Of a stretch of 64,000 nt of DNA, positions 35,421 through 49,417 are shown piece after piece (the first letter of the stretch is position 1; every line of letters begins with the position of its first letter). The stretch lies in assembly GCF_006546775.1 (NCBI RefSeq), contig NZ_VICE01000105.1:1-64000 (forward strand), in the 5' to 3' direction. The notes under the pieces were generated by a model that was not told the origin of the DNA, did not search any database, and saw nothing but the letters and a program-made list of their open reading frames with translations. A program made the position numbers and the translations under genes. Origin of the DNA: Marilutibacter aestuarii (GTDB taxonomy: Bacteria > Pseudomonadota > Gammaproteobacteria > Xanthomonadales > Xanthomonadaceae).

Positions 35421-35579
35421 GGCGCGGGGAAGCTAGCATGAGGGTCGGGCCGCGCCAATACGCGGACACGGGCATCGGCAGCCCTTGTCCACGGCGCGGG
35501 TCGGTCATATCCACAGGGTAGGGCACGCCGGTCGCAGTGGATGAGCCGCCGCGGCCGGGCCGCCGAACGAGGAGGGCGC

Positions 35580-36665
35580 ATGTCCAACAGGCAGGCGGGA
35601 CGCAATACCGGACGCCACCCCGGCACGGCCGAGGCCTTGGCCGAGGATCCGCGTGCGCGGCAGTTGCTGCGGACCCTGATCGGTCGCTACATCCGCGATG
35701 GCGAGCCGGTCGGCTCGCAGACCCTGGCGCGCCACGCGGGCCTGGACATCAGCGCGGCGACGATCCGCAACATCCTCGGCGACCTCGAGGACGCCGGCCT
35801 GCTCAGCGCGCCCCACACCTCCGCCGGCCGCATCCCCACCGCGCAGGGCTATCGCCTGTTCGTGGACTCCCTGCTGCAGGTCAAGCCCCTGCCGCAGGGC
35901 GAACTGGCGCGCCTGCGCGGGGAGTTGCCACCCGGCAGCGGTACCCAGGCCCTGCTGGGCAGCACCTCGGAGCTGCTCTCGGCCATGACCCACTTCGTCG
36001 GCGTGGTCAGCCTGCCCAAGCGCGAGCAGTTCGCGTTCCGCCGGATCGACTTCGTGCCGCTCGACACCCAGCGGGTGATGGCGATCCTGGTGTTCGCCGA
36101 CAACGAGGTGCAGAACCGCATCATCCAGACCCGCCGGCCGTACGAGGCGGGCGAGCTCGAACGCCTTGCCAACTACCTGAACAGCCGCTTCGCCGGGCGC
36201 TCGATGGCCGACATCCGGCTGTTGCTGCTCGAGGAGCTGCGTTCGGACCGCAGCGAGATGGAGGGCCGGCTGGCGCGGTCCATGGAGCTGGCCGAGCAGG
36301 TGCTCGCCCCCGGGCATGACGACATGGTCCTGGCCGGCCAGACGCGCCTGATGGGGGTGCAGGAGCTGTCCGACCTGGACCGCCTGCGCGAGCTGTTCGA
36401 GGCCTTCGCCCGCAAGCGCGAGATCCTGCAGCTGCTCGAGCGCACCATCCAGGCGCCAGGCGTTCGCATCTTCATCGGCGAGGAAACCGGGCTCGCGCCA
36501 CTGGAGGGCATGTCGCTGGTGTCGGCGCCCTACGGCATGGGTGGGCAGGTGCTGGGCGTGCTGGGGGTGATCGGGCCCAGCCGCATGGCCTACGACCGGG
36601 TGATCCCGGTGGTCCAGGCCGCCGCCGACGTGCTTGGCGAGGCGTTCGCCGGCGACGCCGGCTGA
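35580..36665 (+). CDS. hrcA: Heat-inducible transcription repressor HrcA
   Basis: Represses heat-shock operons by binding CIRCE elements. 361 residues: N-terminal winged helix ([65 protein letters not shown]) and the GAF-like C-terminal domain ([38 protein letters not shown]). The ATG at 35580 has an ideal GAGGAGG ribosome-binding site; an earlier in-frame start 13 codons upstream is less likely. First gene of hrcA-grpE-dnaK-dnaJ. Confidence 0.95.
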   Translation: MSNRQAGRNTGRHPGTAEALAEDPRARQLLRTLIGRYIRDGEPVGSQTLARHAGLDISAATIRNILGDLEDAGLLSAPHTSAGRIPTAQGYRLFVDSLLQVKPLPQGELARLRGELPPGSGTQALLGSTSELLSAMTHFVGVVSLPKREQFAFRRIDFVPLDTQRVMAILVFADNEVQNRIIQTRRPYEAGELERLANYLNSRFAGRSMADIRLLLLEELRSDRSEMEGRLARSMELAEQVLAPGHDDMVLAGQTRLMGVQELSDLDRLRELFEAFARKREILQLLERTIQAPGVRIFIGEETGLAPLEGMSLVSAPYGMGGQVLGVLGVIGPSRMAYDRVIPVVQAAADVLGEAFAGDAG

Positions 36666-36707
36666 GCAGGCGCGGGCGACCCGGTCGTCCGAAGGGCCGG
36701 CCGGCGG

Positions 36708-36735
36708 CTTGAAACCCGCGGGCGCGACCCCATTG
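36708..36735 (+). promoter_or_regulatory. Sigma-32 heat-shock promoter before grpE
   Basis: CTTGAAA (36708-36714), a 13-base spacer and CCCCATTG (36728-36735): near-perfect match to the RpoH consensus. It would start transcription about 70 bases before grpE. Confidence 0.75.
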
Positions 36736-36813
36736 CTGGGCCTGTCGCGGGGATTCGCCGCACGCCCCCATCATCGAAACGCGCCCCGTGCGCACGGACC
36801 GAGCACACGCCAC

Positions 36814-37323
36814 ATGACCAACGACCCGATGCAGGACGAACACGTCCAGGACGCCGCCGACACCACTTCGCTGGAAGTCGAGCTGGAAGCCACCAAGGCC
36901 GAACTGGCCGCGTTGCGCGAGGAGTCGCTGCGCGAGCGCGCCGACCTCGACAACCAGCGCAAGCGCGCCGCCCGCGAGGTCGAGACCGCGCGCCGCTTCG
37001 CCAACGAACGCCTGCTGGGCGAGCTGCTGCCGGTGATCGACAGCCTGGAAGCCGGGCTCGGCGCGGCGTCCGGGGATGCCGGCGCGCTCCGCGAGGGCAT
37101 GGAACTCACCCTGCGACAGCTGCTCAAGGTCTGCGCCGACAACGGCCTGGTCGCGATCGACCCAGTCGGGCAACCGTTCAACCCGGAACACCACCAGGCC
37201 ATGAGCATGGTCGACAGCACCGATCACGCGCCCAACCACGTGGTGCAGGTCTACCAGAAGGGCTGGCTGCTCAACGACCGCCTCCTGCGCCCGGCGCTGG
37301 TCGTGGTCCGCCAGGCTGACTGA
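36814..37323 (+). CDS. grpE: Nucleotide exchange factor GrpE
   Basis: Releases ADP from DnaK. 169 residues: an acidic N-terminus, a long coiled-coil ([35 protein letters not shown]) and the C-terminal beta-wing domain ([44 protein letters not shown]). It lies 148 bases after hrcA with its own sigma-32 promoter, and 148 bases before dnaK. Confidence 0.96.
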   Translation: MTNDPMQDEHVQDAADTTSLEVELEATKAELAALREESLRERADLDNQRKRAAREVETARRFANERLLGELLPVIDSLEAGLGAASGDAGALREGMELTLRQLLKVCADNGLVAIDPVGQPFNPEHHQAMSMVDSTDHAPNHVVQVYQKGWLLNDRLLRPALVVVRQAD

Positions 37324-37350
37324 CCCGGTACTTGACAGCCGCCGGCGGGC

Positions 37351-37378
37351 CTTGAACCGCCGCCGGCCACCCCCAGAT
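37351..37378 (+). promoter_or_regulatory. Sigma-32-type promoter before dnaK
   Basis: CTTGAA (37351-37356), a 14-base spacer and CCCCAGAT (37371-37378) match the heat-shock consensus well. It lies about 94 bases before dnaK. No CIRCE-type TTAGCACTC inverted repeat is present in this gap. Confidence 0.65.
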
Positions 37379-37471
37379 AGCAGACATCGGCGGCATGGCC
37401 GCCCCGGAAGCGCCCCGGCGCTCCGGCACCAGACAAGCAACGGCTCCAAGCATCAGAGAGGACACACCACC

Positions 37472-39381
<1,910 letters not shown>

Positions 39382-39385
<4 letters not shown>

Positions 39386-39506
39386 TTCGGGATGGGTGAT
39401 TCGTGATCCGGAGGAGCGGGGCCATGGCTCCGCTCCTCCGCTTCTCTGGATCCCTCTCCGTTGCGCTTCGACCCTTGCGAATCACACATAGCGAATCACG
39501 AATCAC
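39382..39506. repeat. REP-like inverted repeat array between dnaK and dnaJ
   Basis: The 8-mer GTGATTCG occurs twice (39382, 39396) and its complement CGAATCAC three times (39478, 39492, 39499). One pair extends to a perfect 12-bp inverted repeat (39396-39407 with 39495-39506). Between them is a hairpin with an 11-bp stem (39409-39419 / 39430-39440) and a partly T-rich tail. The whole could fold as one long structure and limit dnaJ expression relative to dnaK. Similar GATTCG-rich intergenic repeats occur in Xanthomonadaceae genomes. Confidence 0.65.
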
Positions 39507-39512
39507 GGCCCC

Positions 39513-40643
39513 ATGAGCAAACGCGATTACTACGAAGTCCTGGGCGTGGCCCGCCACGCCTCCGACGAGGAGCTGAAGAAGGCCTATCGCCGCTGCGCGA
39601 TGAAGCACCACCCGGACCGCAACCCCGGCAATGCCGAGGCCGAGGTCGCGTTCAAGGAATGCAAGGAGGCCTACGAGGTCCTGTCCGACGGCAACAAGCG
39701 GCGCGCCTACGACCAGCACGGCCATGCGGCGTTCGAGCACGGCATGGGGGGCGGTGGCGGCGGGCCGGGTTACGCCGACATGGGCGATATCTTCGGCGAC
39801 ATCTTCGGCAACATCTTCGGCGGAGGCGCGGGCGGAGCGCGCGGCCCCCGGCGCGGGGCCGATGTCGGCTACGTGATGGAGCTCAGCCTCGAGGAGGCCG
39901 TGGGCGGCATCGACCGCCAGATCGAGATCCCGACCCTGGAGACCTGCGACAGCTGCGACGGCAGCGGCTCGGCCGACGGCAAGGTCGAGACCTGCGAGAC
40001 ATGCGGCGGGCGAGGCCAGGTGCGCTTCCAGCGCGGCATCTTCTCGATGCAGCAGGGCTGCCCGCATTGCGGCGGCCGTGGCCAGACCATCTCCAATCCC
40101 TGCGGCGACTGCCACGGGCAGGGTCGCGTGGAGCGCAACAAGACCCTGCAGGTCAAGATCCCGGCCGGCGTCGACACCGGCGACCGTATCCGCCTGACGG
40201 GCGAGGGCGAGGCCGGTCCCCCCGGGGTACCGCCCGGCGACCTGTATGTCGAGGTGCGGGTCAAGGAACACGAGATCTTCCAGCGCGACGGCGACGACCT
40301 GCACTGCGACGTGCCGATCCGGATCTCGCAGGCGGCCCTGGGCGACACCATCCGCGTGCCCACCCTCGGCGGCGAGGTCGAACTGCGCATCCCCGCCGAA
40401 ACCCAGACCAGCAAGGTCTTCCGGCTGCGCGACCAGGGCGTCAAGTCGGTGCGGAGCCGTCGCAAGGGCGACCTGTACTGCCGTGCCGTGGTCGAAACCC
40501 CGGTCAACCTGACCGCCGAACAGCGCGACCTGCTCGAACAGTTCGAAGCCACCTTCGTCGGCGACGGCGCGCGCAAGCATTCGCCGCGTTCGTCGACCTT
40601 CATCGACGGCGTCAAGGGCTTCTGGGACCGCATGACGTCCTGA
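39513..40643 (+). CDS. dnaJ: Chaperone DnaJ (Hsp40)
   Basis: Co-chaperone that delivers substrates to DnaK. 376 residues: J domain with HPD (KHHPDRNPG), Gly/Phe-rich linker ([30 protein letters not shown]), four zinc-binding CxxCxGxG repeats ([32 protein letters not shown]) and the C-terminal substrate domains. It is downstream of the dnaK gap repeat and has no promoter of its own that I can see. Confidence 0.97.
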   Translation: MSKRDYYEVLGVARHASDEELKKAYRRCAMKHHPDRNPGNAEAEVAFKECKEAYEVLSDGNKRRAYDQHGHAAFEHGMGGGGGGPGYADMGDIFGDIFGNIFGGGAGGARGPRRGADVGYVMELSLEEAVGGIDRQIEIPTLETCDSCDGSGSADGKVETCETCGGRGQVRFQRGIFSMQQGCPHCGGRGQTISNPCGDCHGQGRVERNKTLQVKIPAGVDTGDRIRLTGEGEAGPPGVPPGDLYVEVRVKEHEIFQRDGDDLHCDVPIRISQAALGDTIRVPTLGGEVELRIPAETQTSKVFRLRDQGVKSVRSRRKGDLYCRAVVETPVNLTAEQRDLLEQFEATFVGDGARKHSPRSSTFIDGVKGFWDRMTS

Positions 40644-40680
40644 TCGGCAGGAATGCCTTGTGGAAGCAGGGGTGGGCCCG

Positions 40681-40692
40681 TAGCCTTCCCCC
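40681..40692 (+). promoter_or_regulatory. -10-like hexamer six bases before the dapB ATG
   Basis: TAGCCT, six bases (TCCCCC), then the dapB ATG at 40693. No ribosome-binding site precedes the ATG. Confidence 0.35.
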
Positions 40693-41415
40693 ATGAACGC
40701 AAAGACCTCGCCCCTCCGACTCCTCATCCACGGCGCCTCCGGGCGCATGGGCCAGGCCCTGCTGCGCCTGGCCGCCGAACGCGACGACCTGCAGGTGGTC
40801 GCGGCGGTCGGGAAGGACGCCCCCGGCCAGCGCGTGGTCGACGGCGTGCCGCACTTCTCGGCTGCTGAACTCGACGCCGCGCCCGAGTTCGACGTCGCGA
40901 TCGATTTCAGCCTGCCGGCGGGCCTGGACCATGTGCTCGCGCTGTGCGTGCGGCGGGGCCGACCGCTGGTGTCGGGGACGACCGGCATCGACGCGACGCA
41001 GCGCTCGGCACTGGAGGCCGCCGCCGGGACGATCGCCGTGGCCTGGGCAACCAACTTCAGCCTGGGCGTGGCCGTCCTCAACGAACTCGTCGAGCGGGCC
41101 GCCGCGGCCTTGCCGGGCTGGGACTGCGACATCGTCGAGTCGCACCACGTGCACAAGCTCGACGCACCCTCGGGCACCGCGCTGACGCTGGGTGAATGCG
41201 CGGAGCAGGGCGGGGCGACCCCGCGTTATGCCTCACTGCGGGCCGGCGACATCATCGGCGAGCACAGCGTCCAGTTCACCGGCCTGGGCGAGCGGGTGGA
41301 ACTGGTGCACCGCGCCACCAACCGCGACATCTTCGCCCGCGGCGCCCTGCATTGCGCCCAGCGCCTGGTGGGACGGCCCCCGGGGGCCTACCGCGTCCGC
41401 GACCTGCTGGACTGA
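40693..41415 (+). CDS. dapB: 4-hydroxy-tetrahydrodipicolinate reductase
   Basis: NAD(P)H-dependent step of lysine and diaminopimelate synthesis. 240 residues: N-terminal Rossmann loop HGASGRMGQALL, DFSLPAG, GTTGID, the catalytic HHVHKLDAPSGTAL (His and Lys) and IGEHSVQFTGLGERVELVHRATNRDIFARGAL. Slightly shorter than E. coli DapB (273). Located 49 bases after dnaJ, a placement also seen in related genomes. Confidence 0.95.
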   Translation: MNAKTSPLRLLIHGASGRMGQALLRLAAERDDLQVVAAVGKDAPGQRVVDGVPHFSAAELDAAPEFDVAIDFSLPAGLDHVLALCVRRGRPLVSGTTGIDATQRSALEAAAGTIAVAWATNFSLGVAVLNELVERAAAALPGWDCDIVESHHVHKLDAPSGTALTLGECAEQGGATPRYASLRAGDIIGEHSVQFTGLGERVELVHRATNRDIFARGALHCAQRLVGRPPGAYRVRDLLD

Positions 41416-41725
41416 GGCGCACCAAGGGCGCTTGCCGACAGGGCGCCAGTTGCCAACAGCGGGGCCCGGGAGGGTCCGACGATGCCCGCGACGGGGCGCT
41501 GCAATTCGCCCCGGTCATGCCCTAGATGAATGCACGCAGCCCCGGACATGCCGACGATGGTCGATGAGGCTGGCGCTGGTGGCCCCGGACCGCTAGAATT
41601 CTCGCTCGCCTGAACCTCCCCAACCGGACCGGCCCGTGCCGCGTCCGCGCTTTGCTGCAACCTGCGTTCGCAGGCCTGCGCGAAGGCGGGGCGGTCAGTA
41701 TTCCCCGGCATTCAAGGCGACCCCC
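41416..41725 (+). promoter_or_regulatory. dapB-carA intergenic region with carAB promoter candidate
   Basis: 310 bases without a gene. A -10 hexamer TAGAAT at 41594-41599 would start transcription about 120 bases before carA. The leader has a small hairpin (CCTGC-GTTC-GCAGG, 41661-41674). No PyrR site or pyrimidine attenuator with T-run is visible. A few short open frames here show no protein-like sequence. Confidence 0.45.
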
Positions 41726-42865
41726 GTGACCCAACCCGCAATCCTCGCGCTCGAAGACGGCACCCTCTTCGAGGGCGTTTCCGTAGGCGCGCCCGGCCTT
41801 TCGGTCGGCGAAGTGGTGTTCAACACCGCGATCACCGGCTACCAGGAAATCCTCACCGACCCGTCGTACGCGCGACAACTGGTGACCCTGACCTATCCGC
41901 ACGTCGGCAACACCGGCTGCACCGACCAGGACGACGAAGCCCGCCAGACCTGGGCATCGGGCCTGATCGTGCGGGACGTCCCGCGCCGGCCGAGCAACTG
42001 GCGCAGCCAAGTGGCGCTGCCTGAATGGCTCGCTGCGCGCGGCATCGTCGGCATCGCCGGCATCGACACCCGCAAGTTGACCCGCCTGCTGCGCGACACC
42101 GGCGCACAGGGCGGGGCGCTGATGGCGGGCGAGGGCATCGATGCCGACAAGGCGCTGGAGGCGGCGCGCAAGTTCCCGGGGCTGAAGGGCATGGACCTGG
42201 CGAAGGAAGTCAGCACCGCCGAACGCTACGCCTGGACCGACGGCCAGCTGGACCTGGACCGCAACGCCTTCGTCGCCGCCGCGCCGCGCTTCAAGGTCGT
42301 GGCCTACGATTTCGGCGTCAAGCACAACATCCTGCGCATGCTCGCCGAACGCGGCTGCGAACTGACCGTCGTGCCCGCGCAGACGCCGGCCGCCGAGGTC
42401 ATGGCGCTCAAGCCCGATGGCGTCTTCCTCTCCAACGGCCCCGGCGACCCGGAGCCCTGCGACTACGCGATCGCCGCGATCCGTGAATTCGTCGCCGCGC
42501 GGGTGCCGACCTTCGGCATCTGCCTGGGCCACCAGCTGCTCGGCCTCGCCGCCGGCGCGCGCACGATGAAGATGAAGTTCGGCCACCATGGTGCCAACCA
42601 CCCGGTCCAGGACCTCGACAGCCAGCGGGTGATGATCACCTCGCAGAACCACGGCTTCGCGATCGACGAGGCCAGCCTGCCGGCGAACGTCCGCGTGACC
42701 CACCGTTCCCTGTTCGACGGCTCCAACCAGGGCATCGAACTGACCGATGCGCCGGCCTTCAGCTTCCAGGGCCACCCGGAAGCCAGCCCGGGCCCGCACG
42801 ACGTCTCACCCCTTTTCGACCGTTTCGTTGCGCTTATGCAAGACGAGCAAGCAGAGGCCAACTGA
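41726..42865 (+). CDS. carA: Carbamoyl-phosphate synthase small subunit
   Basis: Glutaminase subunit that supplies ammonia for carbamoyl phosphate (arginine and pyrimidine synthesis). 379 residues: N-terminal domain ([33 protein letters not shown]) and class I glutamine amidotransferase domain with nucleophile Cys 266 ([10 protein letters not shown]) and the His of [11 protein letters not shown]. The GTG at 41726 with AAGGCG upstream gives the usual length; the open frame 30 codons further upstream is not protein-like. carB starts one base after the stop. Confidence 0.96.
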   Translation: MTQPAILALEDGTLFEGVSVGAPGLSVGEVVFNTAITGYQEILTDPSYARQLVTLTYPHVGNTGCTDQDDEARQTWASGLIVRDVPRRPSNWRSQVALPEWLAARGIVGIAGIDTRKLTRLLRDTGAQGGALMAGEGIDADKALEAARKFPGLKGMDLAKEVSTAERYAWTDGQLDLDRNAFVAAAPRFKVVAYDFGVKHNILRMLAERGCELTVVPAQTPAAEVMALKPDGVFLSNGPGDPEPCDYAIAAIREFVAARVPTFGICLGHQLLGLAAGARTMKMKFGHHGANHPVQDLDSQRVMITSQNHGFAIDEASLPANVRVTHRSLFDGSNQGIELTDAPAFSFQGHPEASPGPHDVSPLFDRFVALMQDEQAEAN

Positions 42866-42866
42866 C

Positions 42867-46118
<3,252 letters not shown>

Positions 46119-46131
46119 TCCACGGCTGAAC

Positions 46132-46165
46132 GCGGGGTCGGGAAGCGATGCTTCCTGACCCCCGC
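46132..46165 (+). terminator. Hairpin after carB
   Basis: A stem of about 13 pairs (GGGGTCGGGAAGC / GCTTCCTGACCCC with one G-U) and loop GAT, starting 13 bases after the carB stop. The tail is AGATT, so it is a weak intrinsic terminator or a 3'-end stabiliser. Confidence 0.5.
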
Positions 46166-46285
46166 AGATTCCTGATAGCCTTTGGAGGCACGGTCGCCAG
46201 CAGGTGGTGGGACGTTCGGGCTGGTCCCTGGCGTCCGCCGCCTTCGTTTGTTTCTGGCGGCCCTCACGAAACGAAGGATCTACCC

Positions 46286-46762
46286 ATGAGAGCACCGATC
46301 ACGGTGAAGGGCGCGCAACGCCTGCGCGCCGAGCTTGAAGAACTGAAGTCGGTCCAGCGACCGGCGGTCATCCATGCCATCGCCGAGGCACGTGCCCACG
46401 GCGACCTCAAGGAGAACGCCGAGTACCATGCCGCGCGCGAGCAGCAGGGCTTCATCGAAGGCCGCATCAAGCAGCTCGAAGCCGAGCTGTCGCACGCGCA
46501 GGTGATCGACGTCGCGTCCCTCAACCCCGGCGACCGCGTGGTGTTCGGCGCCACCGTCGAGCTGGCCGACGTCGACACCGATGCCAGCACCACCTACCAG
46601 ATCGTCGGCGACCTGGAGGCGGACATCAAGAAGGGCCTGATCGCGATCTCGTCGCCGGTGGCGCGCGCGCTGATCGGCAAGAACGAGGGCGACAGCGTCA
46701 CCATCGAGGCGCCCGGCGGCACCCGCGAGTACGAGATCGTCGCCGTCAGCTACAAGGCCTGA
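46286..46762 (+). CDS. greA: Transcription elongation factor GreA
   Basis: Stimulates cleavage of backtracked RNA by RNA polymerase. 158 residues: N-terminal coiled-coil ([58 protein letters not shown], with the tip acidic pair GDLKENAEY) and C-terminal FKBP-like domain ([25 protein letters not shown]). AAGGATC before the ATG. It leads the rpfE-recJ group, as in Xanthomonas. Confidence 0.97.
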   Translation: MRAPITVKGAQRLRAELEELKSVQRPAVIHAIAEARAHGDLKENAEYHAAREQQGFIEGRIKQLEAELSHAQVIDVASLNPGDRVVFGATVELADVDTDASTTYQIVGDLEADIKKGLIAISSPVARALIGKNEGDSVTIEAPGGTREYEIVAVSYKA

Positions 46763-46765
46763 ACG

Positions 46766-47707
46766 ATGGCGCGCGCCAGGCTGCTGCTGCCGGCCGCCGC
46801 CCGTTTCGGCGGCCAGCGCCTGCAAGCCCCCTTGGCACGCGTGCTTGGCCGCGGCGATGCCCTGCGCCTGGTCGGGCCGCAGCAGGCCCGCTGCTTCGAC
46901 GTGCTGCCCGCGGGGTGGCCCGCGGCGGCGGTGAGCCGCCAGGCGGATCGCGGCGATGCTGCTGGCCATGCCTGGCTTCGCGCGGATCCGGTCCACGTCC
47001 GTCCCGACATCACCGGCGCGCGGTTGCTGGCCCATGGTCGCGCGATGCAGGGCGATGCCGGCGATGCCGCGGCGATCCTGCCCGCTCTCAAACCCCTGTT
47101 CGGCGATGCCGGCTACCTGCTCGACGCGCCAGTGCCGGAGCGCTGGTACCTGCAACTGCCCGAGGGCGCCGTCCTGCCGGCATTCAGCCCGCCGGACGCC
47201 GCGCTGGGCGCCGAGCTCATCGAACACCTGCCTGGCGGCGAGAGTCGTAGTCCGGAAGCGCGTCGATGGCGCTCGCTCCTGAGCGAGGTGCAGGTGGTCC
47301 TGCACAACCACCCGCGCAACCTGGAGCGCATCGCGGCTGGCCGCCCGGCGATCAATTCGCTGTGGTTCTGGGGCGCGGGTCGCCTGCCGACCGCGGTCCG
47401 CTGCGACTACCGCCAGGTCCTGAGCGAGGACGACACCCTGCTTGCGTTCGCGCGCCTGGCCGGGGCCGGCGCAGCCGCGTTGCCGGCGCGCTACCCCGAG
47501 CCCGGCGAGGACATGCTGGTGGACCTGCGCGACGCGCGCGACCTGGCGCGGCTGCAGGCCGATTGGCTGGCCCCCCTGTTCGAAGCCTTGCGCGCTGGCG
47601 CGCTCCGCGAGCTCGCGCTCGATTGCGAGAGCGGGGAGGGCTATCTCCTGTTGGCCCGCCAACGCTGGCGGGTGTGGCGCAAGCCGCGCCACGGGTTCGG
47701 CGCATGA
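46766..47707 (+). CDS. rpfE: RpfE-like protein
   Basis: A 313-residue cytosolic protein between greA and recJ, the position of rpfE in the Xanthomonas rpf region. Relatives are often auto-annotated as phosphoglycerate mutase; the shared hallmark is HPRNLERIAAGRPAINSLWFWGAGRLP (about residues 177-204), but I see no metal-binding motifs of that enzyme family, so the function is open. It starts three bases after greA and overlaps recJ (ATGA). Assignment to rpfE rests on synteny plus this motif. Confidence 0.75.
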   Translation: MARARLLLPAAARFGGQRLQAPLARVLGRGDALRLVGPQQARCFDVLPAGWPAAAVSRQADRGDAAGHAWLRADPVHVRPDITGARLLAHGRAMQGDAGDAAAILPALKPLFGDAGYLLDAPVPERWYLQLPEGAVLPAFSPPDAALGAELIEHLPGGESRSPEARRWRSLLSEVQVVLHNHPRNLERIAAGRPAINSLWFWGAGRLPTAVRCDYRQVLSEDDTLLAFARLAGAGAAALPARYPEPGEDMLVDLRDARDLARLQADWLAPLFEALRAGALRELALDCESGEGYLLLARQRWRVWRKPRHGFGA

Positions 47708-49416
47708 CGCCACGCGTGTCGGTGCGCCGCCGCATCGCCGCGAGAGCGGGCGAATGGTCGGCGGCGACACCCCCACTGCTGCGCCGGGTGTACGCCGCGC
47801 GCGACGCGCTCGACGAGGCCCAGGCGCGCCCGCGCCTGGCGCAGCTGCTGCCGCCCGACGGGATGCTCGGACTGGATGCGGCGGCGGCCCTGCTGGCCGA
47901 GGCCATCGCCGCGGATCGCCACATCGTCGTGGTCGGCGATTTCGACTGCGATGGCGCGACCGCATGCGCGCTGGGCGTGCGCGGCCTCCGACTGCTGGGG
48001 GCCCGTCGCGTTTCGCACGCGGTCCCCAACCGCGTCACCCACGGCTACGGCCTCTCGCCCTCGCTGGTGGAGGCACTGGCCGCGCTGGAACCCGACCTCC
48101 TGGTCACCGTCGACCATGGCATCGCCTGCAATGCCGGCGTCGCCGCCGCCCGCGCACGCGGCTGGCAGGTACTGGTCACCGACCACCACCTGCCCGGCGA
48201 GGTTCTGCCGGACGCGGACGTCATCGTCGATCCGAACCAGCCCGGCGACCGCTTCCCAAGCAAAGTGCTCGCCGGCGTCGGGGTGATGTTCTACGTCCTG
48301 CTCGCGCTGCGCCGACACCTGCGCGCGCAGGGTGCGTTCGCCGAGGCCATCCCCGACCTGGGCGTGCTGCTCGACCTCGTCGCCGTCGGTACCGTGGCCG
48401 ACCTCGTCCCACTGGACGCGAACAACCGGGCGCTGGTCGCCGCTGGCCTGCGTCGCCTGCGCACCGGACAGGGCTGCGCCGGCCTGAATGCGTTGGCGGA
48501 GGTATCGCGGCGTGGGCTCGGACGGCTGACCGCCGCCGACATCGGCTACGCGATCGCTCCCCGCCTCAACGCCGCGGGCCGCCTGGAGGACATGGCACTC
48601 GGCATCGAATGCCTGTTGACCGACGACGCCCGCCAGGCGCGCGAGATCGCTACGACCCTGGACGAGATCAACAGCGAGCGGCGTGCCGTCCAGCAACAGA
48701 TGACCGACGAGGCCGAGGCCGCCGTCGCGTGCGTCGCGCTGGGCGAGGCGGTGCCCGTGGGGCTGTGCCTGCACGACCCGGACTGGCATCCCGGCGTGGT
48801 CGGCCTGGTCGCCTCCAAGCTCAAGGAGCGCCTGCACCGCCCGGTGATCGCCTTCGCACCGTCAGAGCCGGGCAGCGACAGCCTGAGGGGCTCGGCCCGC
48901 TCCATCCCGGGCTTCCACATCCGCGACGCGCTCGCCGACGTCGCGGCCCGCCACCCGGGCCTGGTCGAGCGCTTCGGTGGCCATGCCATGGCAGCCGGGC
49001 TGTCGCTGCGGGCCGATCGCTTCGACGCGTTCCGCGACGCCTTCCAGGCCGTGGTCGCCGCGACCCTGCCGCCGGAGCTGCTCGGGGCCGAGGTCCTGAG
49101 CGATGGCCCGCTCGAGGCGGGCGACTTCGTCCGCGCCAACGCCGAGGCGCTGCGCGATGGCGGGCCCTGGGGGCAGGGCTTCCCCGAACCCCAGTTCGAC
49201 GGCGAGTTCGACGTGCTGGGCTGGCGCGTGGTGGGCGAGCGGCACCTCAAGCTCGAGCTCGGGACCGACGGCGCGCGCCTCAACGCCATCCACTTCGGAG
49301 GCTGGGACGGCGTGCAACCGCCGTCCCGCATGCGGATCGCCTACCGGCTGGAGCCCGACGACTACCGCGGTGGCGATGCCATCCAACTGGTCGTGGTCCA
49401 TCGCGAAATGGCTTGA
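47704..49416 (+). CDS. recJ: Single-stranded-DNA-specific exonuclease RecJ
   Basis: 5' to 3' exonuclease in recombination and mismatch repair. 570 residues with the DHH-phosphoesterase motifs: VVGDFDCDGATA (motif I), VTVDHGIACN (II), LVTDHHLPGE (III, DHH) and VDPNQ, then the DHHA1 domain (RFGGHAMAAGLSL) and the OB-like C-terminal domain. The ATG overlaps the rpfE stop. It ends one base before the stop codon of the convergent acyltransferase gene. Confidence 0.96.
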   Translation: MTPRVSVRRRIAARAGEWSAATPPLLRRVYAARDALDEAQARPRLAQLLPPDGMLGLDAAAALLAEAIAADRHIVVVGDFDCDGATACALGVRGLRLLGARRVSHAVPNRVTHGYGLSPSLVEALAALEPDLLVTVDHGIACNAGVAAARARGWQVLVTDHHLPGEVLPDADVIVDPNQPGDRFPSKVLAGVGVMFYVLLALRRHLRAQGAFAEAIPDLGVLLDLVAVGTVADLVPLDANNRALVAAGLRRLRTGQGCAGLNALAEVSRRGLGRLTAADIGYAIAPRLNAAGRLEDMALGIECLLTDDARQAREIATTLDEINSERRAVQQQMTDEAEAAVACVALGEAVPVGLCLHDPDWHPGVVGLVASKLKERLHRPVIAFAPSEPGSDSLRGSARSIPGFHIRDALADVAARHPGLVERFGGHAMAAGLSLRADRFDAFRDAFQAVVAATLPPELLGAEVLSDGPLEAGDFVRANAEALRDGGPWGQGFPEPQFDGEFDVLGWRVVGERHLKLELGTDGARLNAIHFGGWDGVQPPSRMRIAYRLEPDDYRGGDAIQLVVVHREMA

Positions 49417-49417
49417 G

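Noticed and set aside
35421-35579. LexA (SOS) box before recN
   Set aside because: No CTG-N10-CAG pattern exists in the gap; a lineage-specific LexA motif cannot be excluded but is not evident.
46766-47707. Phosphoglycerate mutase
   Set aside because: The common automatic label is not backed by metal-binding or phospho-serine motifs; synteny identifies it as rpfE.
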